DNA from: Nostoc sp. FACHB-892
GTDB lineage: Bacteria > Cyanobacteriota > Cyanobacteriia > Cyanobacteriales > Nostocaceae
Length of the DNA: 64,000 nt
Assembly (NCBI RefSeq): GCF_014698795.1
Contig: NZ_JACJTR010000004.1
Location: 248,001 to 312,000 of the forward strand
Direction of reading: 5' to 3'
Made by a program: the position numbers and the translations under genes. Positions 17,656-26,055 of this stretch are shown here, one piece after another. The notes beneath the pieces are model-generated. The model did not search any database, had not been told where the DNA came from, and saw only the letters and a list, made by a program, of their open reading frames with translations. How positions within the stretch are numbered: the stretch's first letter is position 1; each line of letters begins with the position of its first letter.

Positions 17656-18651
17656 CTAACGTAGAGAATCTCCCCTGCGGTATTCGGCGGTGATTTCGTC
17701 TAGTTTTTGCTTCAAATTGTCGTCAAGTTTAAGCTCTACAGTTTTGAGAGTATCAAAAAGTTGTTCTGGACGACTAGCACCAATAATAGGAGCAGTAATC
17801 ACAGGATTAGCCAGTACCCAAGCCACCGCTAGGGTAGTAAGTGACACTCCAGCCAGATCCGCCACTGTGCGTAATTCCTCGACAGTATTAAACTGGCGAT
17901 CGTGCCAGTAACGTTCTTGATAACGTTCTGCGGCAGTACCCAAGGTAAAACGACTGCCTGATGTGGGGCCTTGAGCAATACTGTGTTTACCTGTGAGTAA
18001 ACCACCTGCTAATGGATTGTAAGAAATTACGCCTAGTCCTTCTTCTTGCGCTAAAGGCAATAGTTCTCGTTCAATTTCACGGAATAGGAGATTATAACGC
18101 GGTTGAATCGAAACGAAGCGAGTTAAATTACGCACATCGGCTCGACCCAAGGCGCGGCTGAGTCGGTAGGCTAAGAAGTTAGAAACCCCGATATATCTCA
18201 CTTTACCAGCACGCACTACGATATCTAATGCTTCTAAAGTTTCATCCAGAGGGGTTGAGGCATCGTCGGAGTGTAATTGATATAAGTCAACATAATCGGT
18301 TCCCAATCTTCTTAAGGAAGCATCAATAGCATCAAGAATGTGTTTGCGTGAAGCACCCTGATCCCAAGGTGCAGGGCCGACTCGTCCCACGCATTTGGTA
18401 GCTAAAATGAAATGCTCGCGTTTGCCTTTAAGCCAGCGTCCGACAATTTCCTCTGTCCGTCCAGCTGTAGTCAGTCCACCGCCAAGGGGATAAACGTCGG
18501 CTGTATCTAGAAAGTTAATTCCCGCATCGGCTGCGGTATCGAGAATCTGTCTGGAAATTTCTTCGTCGATTTGCAAACCGAAGGTCATTGTGCCAAGACA
18601 GAGACGGGAAACGCTCAATCCAGTTTGACCGAGCTTAGTTGTTGGTGTCAT
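17656..18651 (-). CDS. Aldo/keto reductase
   Basis: A 331-residue aldo/keto reductase from the ATG at 18651, where the sequence begins like the family (MTPTTKLGQTGLSVSRLCLG). A TTG at 18696, which overlaps the end of the upstream hydrolase gene, is also possible. The catalytic elements are FLDTADVYPL (Asp, Tyr), LATKCVG (Lys) and YQLHSDD (His), and the C-terminal cofactor motif is IIGASRPEQLFD. It is distinct in sequence from the reductase at 7.7 kb. It sits between an esterase-like hydrolase and an ABC exporter in one tight minus-strand unit. A role in reducing an aldehyde or ketone released by the upstream monooxygenases is inference. Confidence 0.88.
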   Translation of the reverse strand: MTPTTKLGQTGLSVSRLCLGTMTFGLQIDEEISRQILDTAADAGINFLDTADVYPLGGGLTTAGRTEEIVGRWLKGKREHFILATKCVGRVGPAPWDQGASRKHILDAIDASLRRLGTDYVDLYQLHSDDASTPLDETLEALDIVVRAGKVRYIGVSNFLAYRLSRALGRADVRNLTRFVSIQPRYNLLFREIERELLPLAQEEGLGVISYNPLAGGLLTGKHSIAQGPTSGSRFTLGTAAERYQERYWHDRQFNTVEELRTVADLAGVSLTTLAVAWVLANPVITAPIIGASRPEQLFDTLKTVELKLDDNLKQKLDEITAEYRRGDSLR

Positions 18652-18688
18652 GTTAAGGGGTGATGGCGATTGAGACTGGGGATTGTGC

Positions 18689-19357
18689 TTATGCAACTAC
18701 AGAAACTTGACGACGCTTTTGTGAACCTAACCATTGTTGCAATTTCGGGTCACTGTATACTTCATCAGCAATAAAATGATCGCCATCAGGCAGCAATGTA
18801 AAATCTACTGTTCCCCCCGCTTTGCGTAAGGTATTGACAATCTGTTCCACATCTTCAACAGAAAGCTTTTCGTCCTTTCCACCTTGGAATATTTGGATGG
18901 GAATATTTTTCAGTGCAGCTAATTGGGTTTCTTCTAATGTTTTGGGTACACGACCTGAAACTGCCACCAGACCAGCAAAACGACCAGGATGGGAAGCAGC
19001 AATATGCCAAGCCCCAGCTGTACCTAAGCTGAACCCAGACAAAATCACGCGGGACGGATCAATCGCTTGGGAGGCAATGAGATCATCAAGCAAAGCAATT
19101 ACATCTGCTTCTCGATCTACCCAAGTCTGTCCTTCAGGAAGTTGGGGAGCAGCAAAGACATAAGGTAAGGGGCTAGACGAATCCACGAAACGAGGTAAAC
19201 CCCATTTCAGCAGCACATTTATATCTGTGCCCCGATCGCGCGCTCCGTGCAGAAATAACACAAGGGGCGCGGGTTGATTAGCATAGGCAGAGACAGGTGA
19301 AAAAAGATAAGGCAAGGAACCATTGCTGGTGTTAAAAGAATGCTGTTCGACGGGCAT
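18689..19357 (-). CDS. Alpha/beta hydrolase (phospholipase/carboxylesterase-like)
   Basis: A 222-residue compact hydrolase. The oxyanion segment is FLHGARDRG near residue 35, the nucleophile elbow is SGFSLGTAG near residue 113, and the later Asp and His are in FQGGKDEKLS and LPDGDHFIAD. Length and motif order fit the dienelactone hydrolase / carboxylesterase family (Abhydrolase_2, also annotated as phospholipase). No signal peptide, so it acts in the cytoplasm. It lies in the amidohydrolase-monooxygenase run and could open an ester or lactone made by Baeyer-Villiger-type oxidation; the substrate is inference. Confidence 0.85.
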   Translation of the reverse strand: MPVEQHSFNTSNGSLPYLFSPVSAYANQPAPLVLFLHGARDRGTDINVLLKWGLPRFVDSSSPLPYVFAAPQLPEGQTWVDREADVIALLDDLIASQAIDPSRVILSGFSLGTAGAWHIAASHPGRFAGLVAVSGRVPKTLEETQLAALKNIPIQIFQGGKDEKLSVEDVEQIVNTLRKAGGTVDFTLLPDGDHFIADEVYSDPKLQQWLGSQKRRQVSVVA

Positions 19358-19409
19358 AATTTTGATTCCTAGATTTTAGAGCGCAATAAACTTTTCTGTT
19401 CCTTACTTT

Positions 19410-19476
19410 CTTTGCGTTCTCCATGTCTCTGTGGTTCGTAGGATAAATAAACCGCAGAGGCGCAGAGAACACGGAG
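19410..19476. repeat. Long imperfect inverted repeat in spacer
   Basis: Left arm 19410-19436 (CTTTGCGTTCTCC...GTGGTT) and right arm 19450-19476 (AACCGCAGAGG...ACGGAG) are complementary in about 20 of 27 positions with a 13-base loop. The words around CACAGAG and AGAGAACAC are typical of short repeats scattered in Nostocales genomes. It lies in the 240-base gap upstream of the alpha/beta hydrolase gene. Confidence 0.6.
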
Positions 19477-19597
19477 ATACCAATTCTTCGTTGCTTGGTG
19501 GGGCGATCGCTACGAACCACCAAGCAACCGATCGACAAATTAACCAGTACTAGCGATCGCAAAGAAGAAAGGAATATAGCTATTCCTTACTCATCCC

Positions 19598-21136
19598 TTA
19601 CGCCGTCACCAAATTCTTATTTACTTGTGGAGATTCGATGTTACGTACCTTGGATTCAACCGCCGTACCCTTGAAGAAGTCAGGATTGGCTTGAGTATAG
19701 AACTTGTAAGGATTAGTGAATACATAGTCCTTGAAGTCAGCCTTAGAAATCACACCTTCTTGTACCAAATCCCAGCTTTCGGCTAATGGGTCGGTCAAGT
19801 CTGGCACATCCCAATGACCAACATCCGAAGAATAAATGGCGTTGATTTTCACACCCAAGGGATTAGCTTTGTCATTGAATGCTGCGGCTATGGTGCGGTC
19901 ATCAGACTCGGAACCAAAGAAGAAACTGTTCACCCAGCGATCGCGGATGTCTTCAATAGTTTCAATCCCGGCTGCGGCAAAATCTTCTAATTCACTACCA
20001 ACGGGTGAGCGGCTATGACGGTTAAAGGAAGAACCCAGTACACTCTTGGTCAATTCCTCTTTGCTGAGGGAATGTCCTTGAGTAATTTCGCCCCCGAAGC
20101 GTTCAAACAACTCGAACAACTCATCGGGATTAGCATTATCTGGGTTGTAGTTTTGTAGTCCCTGAAGATTGCGCTTAGAGAAACGATCCACTAAATGAAT
20201 GTAGACGTGAGCGCCCCAATCCGCACCACCTTCGAGCATGGCTACGCGCAACTGGGGAAAACGCTTGGTCACACCACCAAAGAACAGTGCCTTAGCAAAT
20301 GCTTGAGAACCATCGGCAAAGTGACCGATGTGGTTGTTCATGTAGTTACTGATGGAGGAGCGTCCAGTCCAACCTTGACTACCATAATGGGTAGTAATAG
20401 GTACGCCTAATTCAACCGCCTTAGCCCAGAACGGATCGTAGTCATATTCACTATCCAGTCCATAAAAGTCGATATAAGAAGCGTATTTGGCGATTTCCGG
20501 GAATTGATCGGCAGGATATTTATCTGCGATCGCCTTAATTGGGCGTTTTACACCACCAGGAATATTTGCTACCTTAAGACCCAGTGTTTTTACGGCAAAC
20601 TCTAATTCTTCGATTGCCTCTTGAGGATTACTCATGGGGATGCCAGCGACTGGTGTCAGGCGATCGCTATATTTGCGGTAGAGGTCAGCATGATAATGAT
20701 TGACTGCCCGTTGCAATGCTTGACGGTTTTCTGCACTGGCTCCAGCCGGTGCTAAGACGTTATTGGGGAATAACACTGAATAATCTGATCCTTGCTCCGC
20801 CTGACGTTCATAGAACAATTCCGGCAAAGTGTAAGTAGCGAGATCCAACGTGTTACGAGTAACTCTAGCCCACCAAGGTGATCGAATTGTCCGGTTATAT
20901 TGACGTTCTTCTGGAGTTTGCTGATACCAATCTTTACCATTGCTCTTGGAGTTGAGACGAGAGGCTTCCGCCTTACGCAATTCGTCTACCAGTTTCGAGC
21001 CACCGTATTTAGCAATATAATCTTCAAGCGCCGGAGTGAAATCATTGGTATGAACATCGGTGTCAATGATTGGATAATCAAGGGTGGCTTTAATGGCGGC
21101 GGAGCGGGATGTTTTCAATCTGCTATATTCAGTCAT
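19598..21136 (-). CDS. Amidohydrolase (ACMSD/amidohydrolase-2 family), copy 1
   Basis: A 512-residue TIM-barrel metalloenzyme of the amidohydrolase-2 family (PF04909 type, with ACMSD and gamma-resorcylate decarboxylase). The N-terminal metal motif appears as PIIDTDVHTND, here Asp-Val-His in place of the usual HxH. Further ligand candidates are ITTHYGSQG, MLEGGADWGAHVY and SSDVGHWD. Such enzymes hydrolyse or decarboxylate ring or carbonyl compounds. It is clearly homologous to the protein at 23586-25097, sharing NTLDLAT, SISNY, NHIGHFA, KALFFGGVT and DSGHWDVPD-type blocks. The two copies flank the flavin monooxygenase and a methyltransferase. The substrate is not evident; a product of C-S bond cleavage is plausible. 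Confidence 0.85.
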   Translation of the reverse strand: MTEYSRLKTSRSAAIKATLDYPIIDTDVHTNDFTPALEDYIAKYGGSKLVDELRKAEASRLNSKSNGKDWYQQTPEERQYNRTIRSPWWARVTRNTLDLATYTLPELFYERQAEQGSDYSVLFPNNVLAPAGASAENRQALQRAVNHYHADLYRKYSDRLTPVAGIPMSNPQEAIEELEFAVKTLGLKVANIPGGVKRPIKAIADKYPADQFPEIAKYASYIDFYGLDSEYDYDPFWAKAVELGVPITTHYGSQGWTGRSSISNYMNNHIGHFADGSQAFAKALFFGGVTKRFPQLRVAMLEGGADWGAHVYIHLVDRFSKRNLQGLQNYNPDNANPDELFELFERFGGEITQGHSLSKEELTKSVLGSSFNRHSRSPVGSELEDFAAAGIETIEDIRDRWVNSFFFGSESDDRTIAAAFNDKANPLGVKINAIYSSDVGHWDVPDLTDPLAESWDLVQEGVISKADFKDYVFTNPYKFYTQANPDFFKGTAVESKVRNIESPQVNKNLVTA

Positions 21137-21212
21137 GTTTTTTTCCTTGAAAAAATTACAAGTTGTTCTGATATCTCTGTGCTTTGCAAATATGCAAAGA
21201 AAGCCGGAAAAT

Positions 21213-22577
21213 TTACGCCAAAACTAATCTCTCTTCCACTTGTTTAGCGGCGAAACGATTACCAGGACGACGTAGCCCCAGGTTTTCACGTAAGGTACTA
21301 CCCTCGTATTCAGTGCGGAATAAACCGCGCTTCTGGAGAACAGGGACAACTAAGTTAACGAAGTCATCCAACCCTGTAGGTAAAATTGGCGGCATGATAT
21401 TAAAGCCATCTGCCGCACCATTGTTGAACCATTCTTCTAATTGGTCAGCAATACTTTCAGGAGTACCAAGTATGGTGCGATGACCTCTTGCAGTAGCCAG
21501 AGCAAGATATAACTGGCGCAGCGTCAAAGTCCCACGAGTCGCCAAATTTTTAACTAGTTTCAGACGACTCTTGTTATTGTTGGTGTCGCTGGGCAGTTCG
21601 GGAGCCAAATCATCTAGGGAATATTTAGACAAATCGACACCTTTGTAATAATTCCGCAAAATGCCCCAAGCTACATCGGGATGAATCAATGATTGTAAGA
21701 ATTCATACTTCTCTTGAGCTTCTTCCTCAGTTCTGCCAATTATTGGGAAAGCCCCAGGCATGATTTTGAGATCGTCTGGAGAACGTCCATATTGCGCCAG
21801 CCTACCTTTGACATCAGCGTAAAATTCTTGGGCATCGGCTAGGGTTTGATTGGCAGTAAAAATCACTTCAGCAGTCCGCGCAGCTAAGTCTCGCCCGGCT
21901 TCCGAAGCTCCAGCTTGCACAATTACCGGATAACCTTGGGGTGGACGACCGACGTTCAAGGGGCCTTTGACAGAAAAATATTTACCTTTGTGGTTGAGTA
22001 TATGCAGTTTATTCGGATCGAAATAAATTCCAGATTCTCTGTCGCGAATAAAAGCATCGTCCTCCCAGCTATCCCACAATCCTTTCACCACTTCCACAAA
22101 CTCTTGGGCACGTTCATAACGCTGGCTGTGTTCCGGGTGATGCTCAAGACCAAAATTACCTGCGGCATTTTCATTACCTGTGGTGACGACATTCCACCCC
22201 GCTCTACCTTGACTCAAGTGATCTAGAGAGGCAAACTTACGTGCTAGAGTGTAGGGTTGTTCATAAGTAGTTGAAGCGGTAGAAATAAAGCCGATATTTT
22301 GGGTTACAGAGGATAAAGCAGAAAAAAGAGTGACTGGCTCGAAATGGACAAGTTTACCATTGCGTTTCTGAATTTCCGGCGCATCGCCCCAAACTCCTGG
22401 GCTGTCTGCCAAAAAAACTGCATCAAATAAGCCACGTTGGGCTGTCTGGGTAACTTCTTTGTAATGCTCAAAGTTGAATCCAGCGTCTATTTGTGCATCA
22501 GGGTGTCGCCATGCAGAAATATGGTGTCCGGTGGCTTGAATAAATGCACCTAGACGAAACTTGCGTGTTTTACTCAT
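21213..22577 (-). CDS. Flavin-dependent monooxygenase (NtaA/SnaA/DszA family)
   Basis: A 454-residue bacterial luciferase-like enzyme. The start KFRLGAFIQATGHHISAWRH is the hallmark of the NtaA/SnaA/DszA/SoxA branch. Further family blocks are VFLADSPGVWGD, YTLARKFASLDHLS, GWNVVTTGNENAAGNFG, YPVIVQAGASEAGRDLAA and the C-terminal LGTPESIADQLEEWF. Members use reduced FMN from a separate reductase and oxygen to cleave C-S or C-N bonds (sulfone monooxygenase DszA, nitrilotriacetate monooxygenase). No flavin reductase gene is in the window. Together with the DszC-like enzyme at 0.8 kb it suggests use of organic sulfones or sulfonates; the precise substrate is inference. Confidence 0.9.
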   Translation of the reverse strand: MSKTRKFRLGAFIQATGHHISAWRHPDAQIDAGFNFEHYKEVTQTAQRGLFDAVFLADSPGVWGDAPEIQKRNGKLVHFEPVTLFSALSSVTQNIGFISTASTTYEQPYTLARKFASLDHLSQGRAGWNVVTTGNENAAGNFGLEHHPEHSQRYERAQEFVEVVKGLWDSWEDDAFIRDRESGIYFDPNKLHILNHKGKYFSVKGPLNVGRPPQGYPVIVQAGASEAGRDLAARTAEVIFTANQTLADAQEFYADVKGRLAQYGRSPDDLKIMPGAFPIIGRTEEEAQEKYEFLQSLIHPDVAWGILRNYYKGVDLSKYSLDDLAPELPSDTNNNKSRLKLVKNLATRGTLTLRQLYLALATARGHRTILGTPESIADQLEEWFNNGAADGFNIMPPILPTGLDDFVNLVVPVLQKRGLFRTEYEGSTLRENLGLRRPGNRFAAKQVEERLVLA

Positions 22578-22620
22578 TTGCGAATAGAAGTTTAAGTTTT
22601 GTATTTTTCTAGTGTGAGAG

Positions 22621-23433
22621 CTAGTTTTTCCAAACTACTTGGATGGTTGCTGTGAGTTCTTCTGTAAAGTGTCCAGAAGGCTCAACTGCTAATAATGCTT
22701 CTTTGATATCTGCTTCAAATTCTTCGGCTTTATCGCCGTAGAAAATTTTCAGAGAAAAGGCTGTAGTGTATAAGTAACCAAGATAGCTAGAGATTGTCCA
22801 GGACTTTTCAAAAGGCACTTTATAGAATTCTTGACGAGCAAATTTGGAATTGGCAATTACAACTTCGTGGGGAGGATCAACTGGTTTACGAATACCTTGT
22901 CCTCGTTGTCCAGTCCGTCGTTCTTCACCTAACCATTTTTTCACTACTCCAATAACAGCTTGTTTCCAGGGTAAAGAGCTTTCCCAAGGGTTATCGCCAG
23001 TGTTGAGTAGTGCTAAACCTCCATCATCTGTCAGCAATTCATAAAGGCGTTCCAGTACAACTTCTCGTTCCATCCAATGGAAAGCTCTGCCAATGGTAGC
23101 TAGTTTAAATACTCCCAAACTAGGGTTAATTAGTTCGGCTCCTAGTTCTAACCAAGTAATATTGTTTGCTTCTTTAGCTGCTGCTTGCTGTTGCGCTTCT
23201 TTAAGCATATCTGGGTCTGGATCGATCGCAATCACTTCCTCAAATTTGGTTCGTAAGGGAATAGCAATTAATCCTGGCCCAGTACCCAAATCTAGGAGTC
23301 GTCCCTGACCATTGAGATGGAAAATCTCAACTAGTTTCTCAAATACTTCAGGTGGGTATTTAGTTCTATATTCAGCGTAAACCTGAGCTGCACCCTCAAA
23401 TAATGTCGGGTCATAAGTGGAAAGTGTTTTCAT
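22621..23433 (-). CDS. Class I SAM-dependent methyltransferase
   Basis: A 270-residue methyltransferase. The SAM-binding motif I is LLDLGTGPGLIAIPL near residue 47, motif II has VIAIDPDPDML, and motif IV sits around LATIGRAFHWM, typical of the Methyltransf_11/25 group. It lies 43 bases upstream of the monooxygenase gene on the same strand and downstream of the second amidohydrolase. Substrate unknown. Methyltransferases also accompany the other two AprA-like sites in this window (27.6 and 43.0 kb), which hints at S- or O-methylation as a repeated step in these pathways. Confidence 0.85.
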   Translation of the reverse strand: MKTLSTYDPTLFEGAAQVYAEYRTKYPPEVFEKLVEIFHLNGQGRLLDLGTGPGLIAIPLRTKFEEVIAIDPDPDMLKEAQQQAAAKEANNITWLELGAELINPSLGVFKLATIGRAFHWMEREVVLERLYELLTDDGGLALLNTGDNPWESSLPWKQAVIGVVKKWLGEERRTGQRGQGIRKPVDPPHEVVIANSKFARQEFYKVPFEKSWTISSYLGYLYTTAFSLKIFYGDKAEEFEADIKEALLAVEPSGHFTEELTATIQVVWKN

Positions 23434-23585
23434 GACCGAAAGATAGAAAATTTACTAGGAATGTAGAGTGGGAAAATCCCACTCCACAGAACAGAGGAAA
23501 TGGAGCATGGACAGCTGTGGGAATAGGGTAATCAATTTTGGATTTTAGATTACAGCCCAATCCAAAATCTAAAATTCCCTACTTC

Positions 23586-25097
23586 CTATTTTTGGCTTTC
23601 TTTCCCAGCTAAATATTCTGTTGCAGCTTTCTCAATCGCTGTACCCTTAAAGAAATCACGATTGAGGCTGGTATATAACTCTAAAGGATGGGTAGATAAG
23701 AAATATCGCAAGTCTTCTTCGCTAAGAATGCCGCGTTCTACCATACTGTAAGCGTTGGAAGTAACGGCTGTAATGTCAGGTACATCCCAATGACCAGAAT
23801 CAGAACCCAAGAAAGCTTTGACACGTTGGCTTTGCCCGCCGCAGGCATCGCCATAAGGATTAGCCTTTTGATGGAAGGCATAAGCTACACGAGCATCGTC
23901 TGATTCAGTGCCAAAGTAGAAGTGATTCAAAAAGCGATCGCGTACATCTTCAGCTTTGGTAATTCCCGCCGCCGCAAATTCGTTTAATTCGCCTGGATCT
24001 TCGGGTGCAAAATATTTTCCGTGGAAACCTAAACCACTACCAATTTCATCAAAGCGATTTTGGAATTCTTTTCCACCGTAACGAGTAAATAATTCTCGTA
24101 ATTCTTCCCGATTCACATTACCAGGATGATTGTTCTGTAAAATCTCTGGATTGCGAGTTTCCCAATGCCAGATAATATCGGTATATAAGCTAGCACCCCA
24201 AGCCGAACCACCTTCTAGAAAGGCAAATTTTAGGCTAGGGAAACGATTAGTCACGCCACCAAAGAACAGTGCTTTGCAAAAAGCTTCAGCAGCCGAAGCA
24301 AAATGTCCAATGTGATTATATTGATAGTTAGAAATCGAGCGGCGAGATGTCCAACCCATACCAGAGGCGTGAGTAGTGGGCACAACTTTTAGTTCTATGC
24401 ACTTCGCCCAGAAGGGATCATAATCATAAGCGCTATCTAAGGCAAAGTTATCAATCCAAGTTGCTTCCCGTTGTACTTCTTCAGAGTAATTCTCGAAGCC
24501 AGGAATAACGCGGGTAACATAACCAGGAATTTGAATTGCTTTCAATCCCAGTTCTTTAACTGCATATTCCAATTCTGCTATCCCTTCTTCTGGTGTGTTG
24601 AGAGGAATAGTAGCAATGGGTGTAAGGCGGTCAGAGTAAGGATGGAATATCTCTGCATGGTAGAGGTTCGCAGCACGGCACACAGCACGCCGCATTTCTT
24701 CGTTCTTAATTTGCGGTGCTAAGGTTGCCAAATTAGGATACAGTACAGCAAAATCTGTCCCAGCTTCTTGCAAACGTTCATGCAGTAGCTTTGGCAAAGT
24801 GATTGTTGCAAGGTCTAAAGTGTTTTTTGTGGGACGGCCCCAGAACGGAGGACGAGCAGTGCGGTATTTATGGCGTTCTTCTGGTGTTTGCTGGAACCAA
24901 CGGTAGCGACCAGCACCAGGTAGATGTTCTCGGAAACTATCGGCAATCTTAGAACCACCTACTTGAGCTAAATAGTCCAGAAAAGCAGGTTCAAATTCTT
25001 GGGTATGCACATCGGTATCGATGATGGGATAACCGAGTTGTTCCCGAATCTGGGCTGAACGAGACTTTTTGGTAGGACGTTCTAGTGCAACTGTCAT
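23586..25097 (-). CDS. Amidohydrolase (ACMSD/amidohydrolase-2 family), copy 2
   Basis: A 503-residue homologue of the amidohydrolase at 19598-21136. It has the same N-terminal YPIIDTDVHTQEF motif, the THASGMGWTSRRSISNY block, FLEGGSAWGASLY and GSDSGHWDVPD. The two are diverged over most of their length, so the duplication is old. As the first gene of the minus-strand run it probably starts the transcript, with a 958-base upstream spacer. Both copies may act in sequence or on related substrates. A decarboxylase or hydrolase function follows from the family; the compound is unknown. Confidence 0.85.
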   Translation of the reverse strand: MTVALERPTKKSRSAQIREQLGYPIIDTDVHTQEFEPAFLDYLAQVGGSKIADSFREHLPGAGRYRWFQQTPEERHKYRTARPPFWGRPTKNTLDLATITLPKLLHERLQEAGTDFAVLYPNLATLAPQIKNEEMRRAVCRAANLYHAEIFHPYSDRLTPIATIPLNTPEEGIAELEYAVKELGLKAIQIPGYVTRVIPGFENYSEEVQREATWIDNFALDSAYDYDPFWAKCIELKVVPTTHASGMGWTSRRSISNYQYNHIGHFASAAEAFCKALFFGGVTNRFPSLKFAFLEGGSAWGASLYTDIIWHWETRNPEILQNNHPGNVNREELRELFTRYGGKEFQNRFDEIGSGLGFHGKYFAPEDPGELNEFAAAGITKAEDVRDRFLNHFYFGTESDDARVAYAFHQKANPYGDACGGQSQRVKAFLGSDSGHWDVPDITAVTSNAYSMVERGILSEEDLRYFLSTHPLELYTSLNRDFFKGTAIEKAATEYLAGKESQK

Positions 25098-25480
25098 GAT
25101 TATCTCTCCATATCTATGTAATTATGGGAATTTTCACCAGATGTAAATTTGGTAAAAATTAAAACTTTGCAAGGGATAACTCGATATCAGCTTGTGTTGT
25201 GAGAGGAGTTTGTCACACTAAGTTTTACGAATAGACCTAAAGTGCTGCCTAACTTGCAATAAGTTAGTGCGGCAAGATAAGAAGAGTTGATTGATTTGCA
25301 CAGAAGCTAGTGGCAGCTTGTTGATCTGATGCTGGTTGATTTGCGCTCATGATCTTCACCTCTGATACTAAATTCTAGTTTTGTCCAGCAATACTCATAA
25401 ACAAAGGGCACTGCTGACTTCATAATCACACTGTCGAAATTATTCCTCTGTGCCTTACTGGTACTAGCTTTTCATTAAAA

Positions 25481-25506
25481 TACGGTTTTTTGATCGGTTT
25501 ATCGTT
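25481..25506. promoter_or_regulatory. 26-base inverted-repeat element
   Basis: TACGGTTT, spacer TTTGATCGGT, TTATCGTT. Six of eight consensus positions in each half and an ATCGG spacer core. It lies about 380 bases upstream of amidohydrolase copy 2 and 550 bases upstream of the MFS gene. Confidence 0.55.
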
Positions 25507-25715
25507 GATTAATTTAGTATGGTTACACAACCCTAGTTCTAATGCAAGCCTTTAGTAAACAAAAGTATACGTTATCCTAAATATATATTTTACTAATTGT
25601 TAGCTACACTAAATTTGTTATGTGCATAACAAATTTCTTACCTTGATTGCTATTTCAGGTAGTTGTGAGGTTGCGATCGCTCTTTTTGGAATTTTTGCTG
25701 CTTGATTTGCTATAC

Positions 25716-25741
25716 TACTGTAAATACGTAGATTTATTGTA
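25716..25741. promoter_or_regulatory. 26-base inverted-repeat element
   Basis: TACTGTAA, spacer ATACGTAGAT, TTATTGTA. Both halves fit the consensus well but the spacer lacks the ATCGA core. It is followed by CTTATC, so TACTTA could serve as a -10-like hexamer on the plus strand. Confidence 0.5.
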
Positions 25742-26055
25742 CTTATCGGGAAATACTCAAAACTTCTTCACACAGAGCAGTCAAAAGCAAGCACGAACAT
25801 GTCAGTTCGCTAAATACTTGTACTGAGTAGGCATTTTTTGATATGTCGGTTATATGACTACTGTGTCACCGTAGTTTATCGCACTAAGTTATTTATTACA
25901 CTTGCTCAACAGTAAAATATATGGGCGATACAAGTACTCTTGTACCAATATAATACGTACGCTAATTGTATGTATCTCTAAATTTAAGTTTTTCTATATA
26001 ATTTGGAGCGACTTAAATCAAAGTCCTATAGATATCCTCAAAAAGGAAAATATTA

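Larger units (their letters stand above)
25098..26055. other. Long divergent intergenic region with two promoter elements
   Basis: At 958 bases this is the longest gene-free stretch. It lies between divergently read genes, amidohydrolase copy 2 (left) and the MFS carrier (right). No frame above about 40 codons looks like protein. It carries two copies of the 26-base element at 25481-25506 and 25716-25741 and several small palindromes such as GTACTCTTGTAC near 25934. An AT-rich stretch and AAAGGAAAA precede the MFS start. A small RNA could be present, but nothing in the sequence proves it. Confidence 0.5.

Noticed and set aside
19332..19562. 76-residue minus-strand frame upstream of the hydrolase gene
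   Set aside because: It lies largely over the inverted repeat at 19410-19476 and has no ribosome-binding site or recognisable domain.
25934..25945. Short GTACTCTTGTAC palindrome as a further copy of the promoter element
   Set aside because: It lacks the 8-base halves at 10-base spacing and the ATCGA-like core. Chance palindromes of this size are common.
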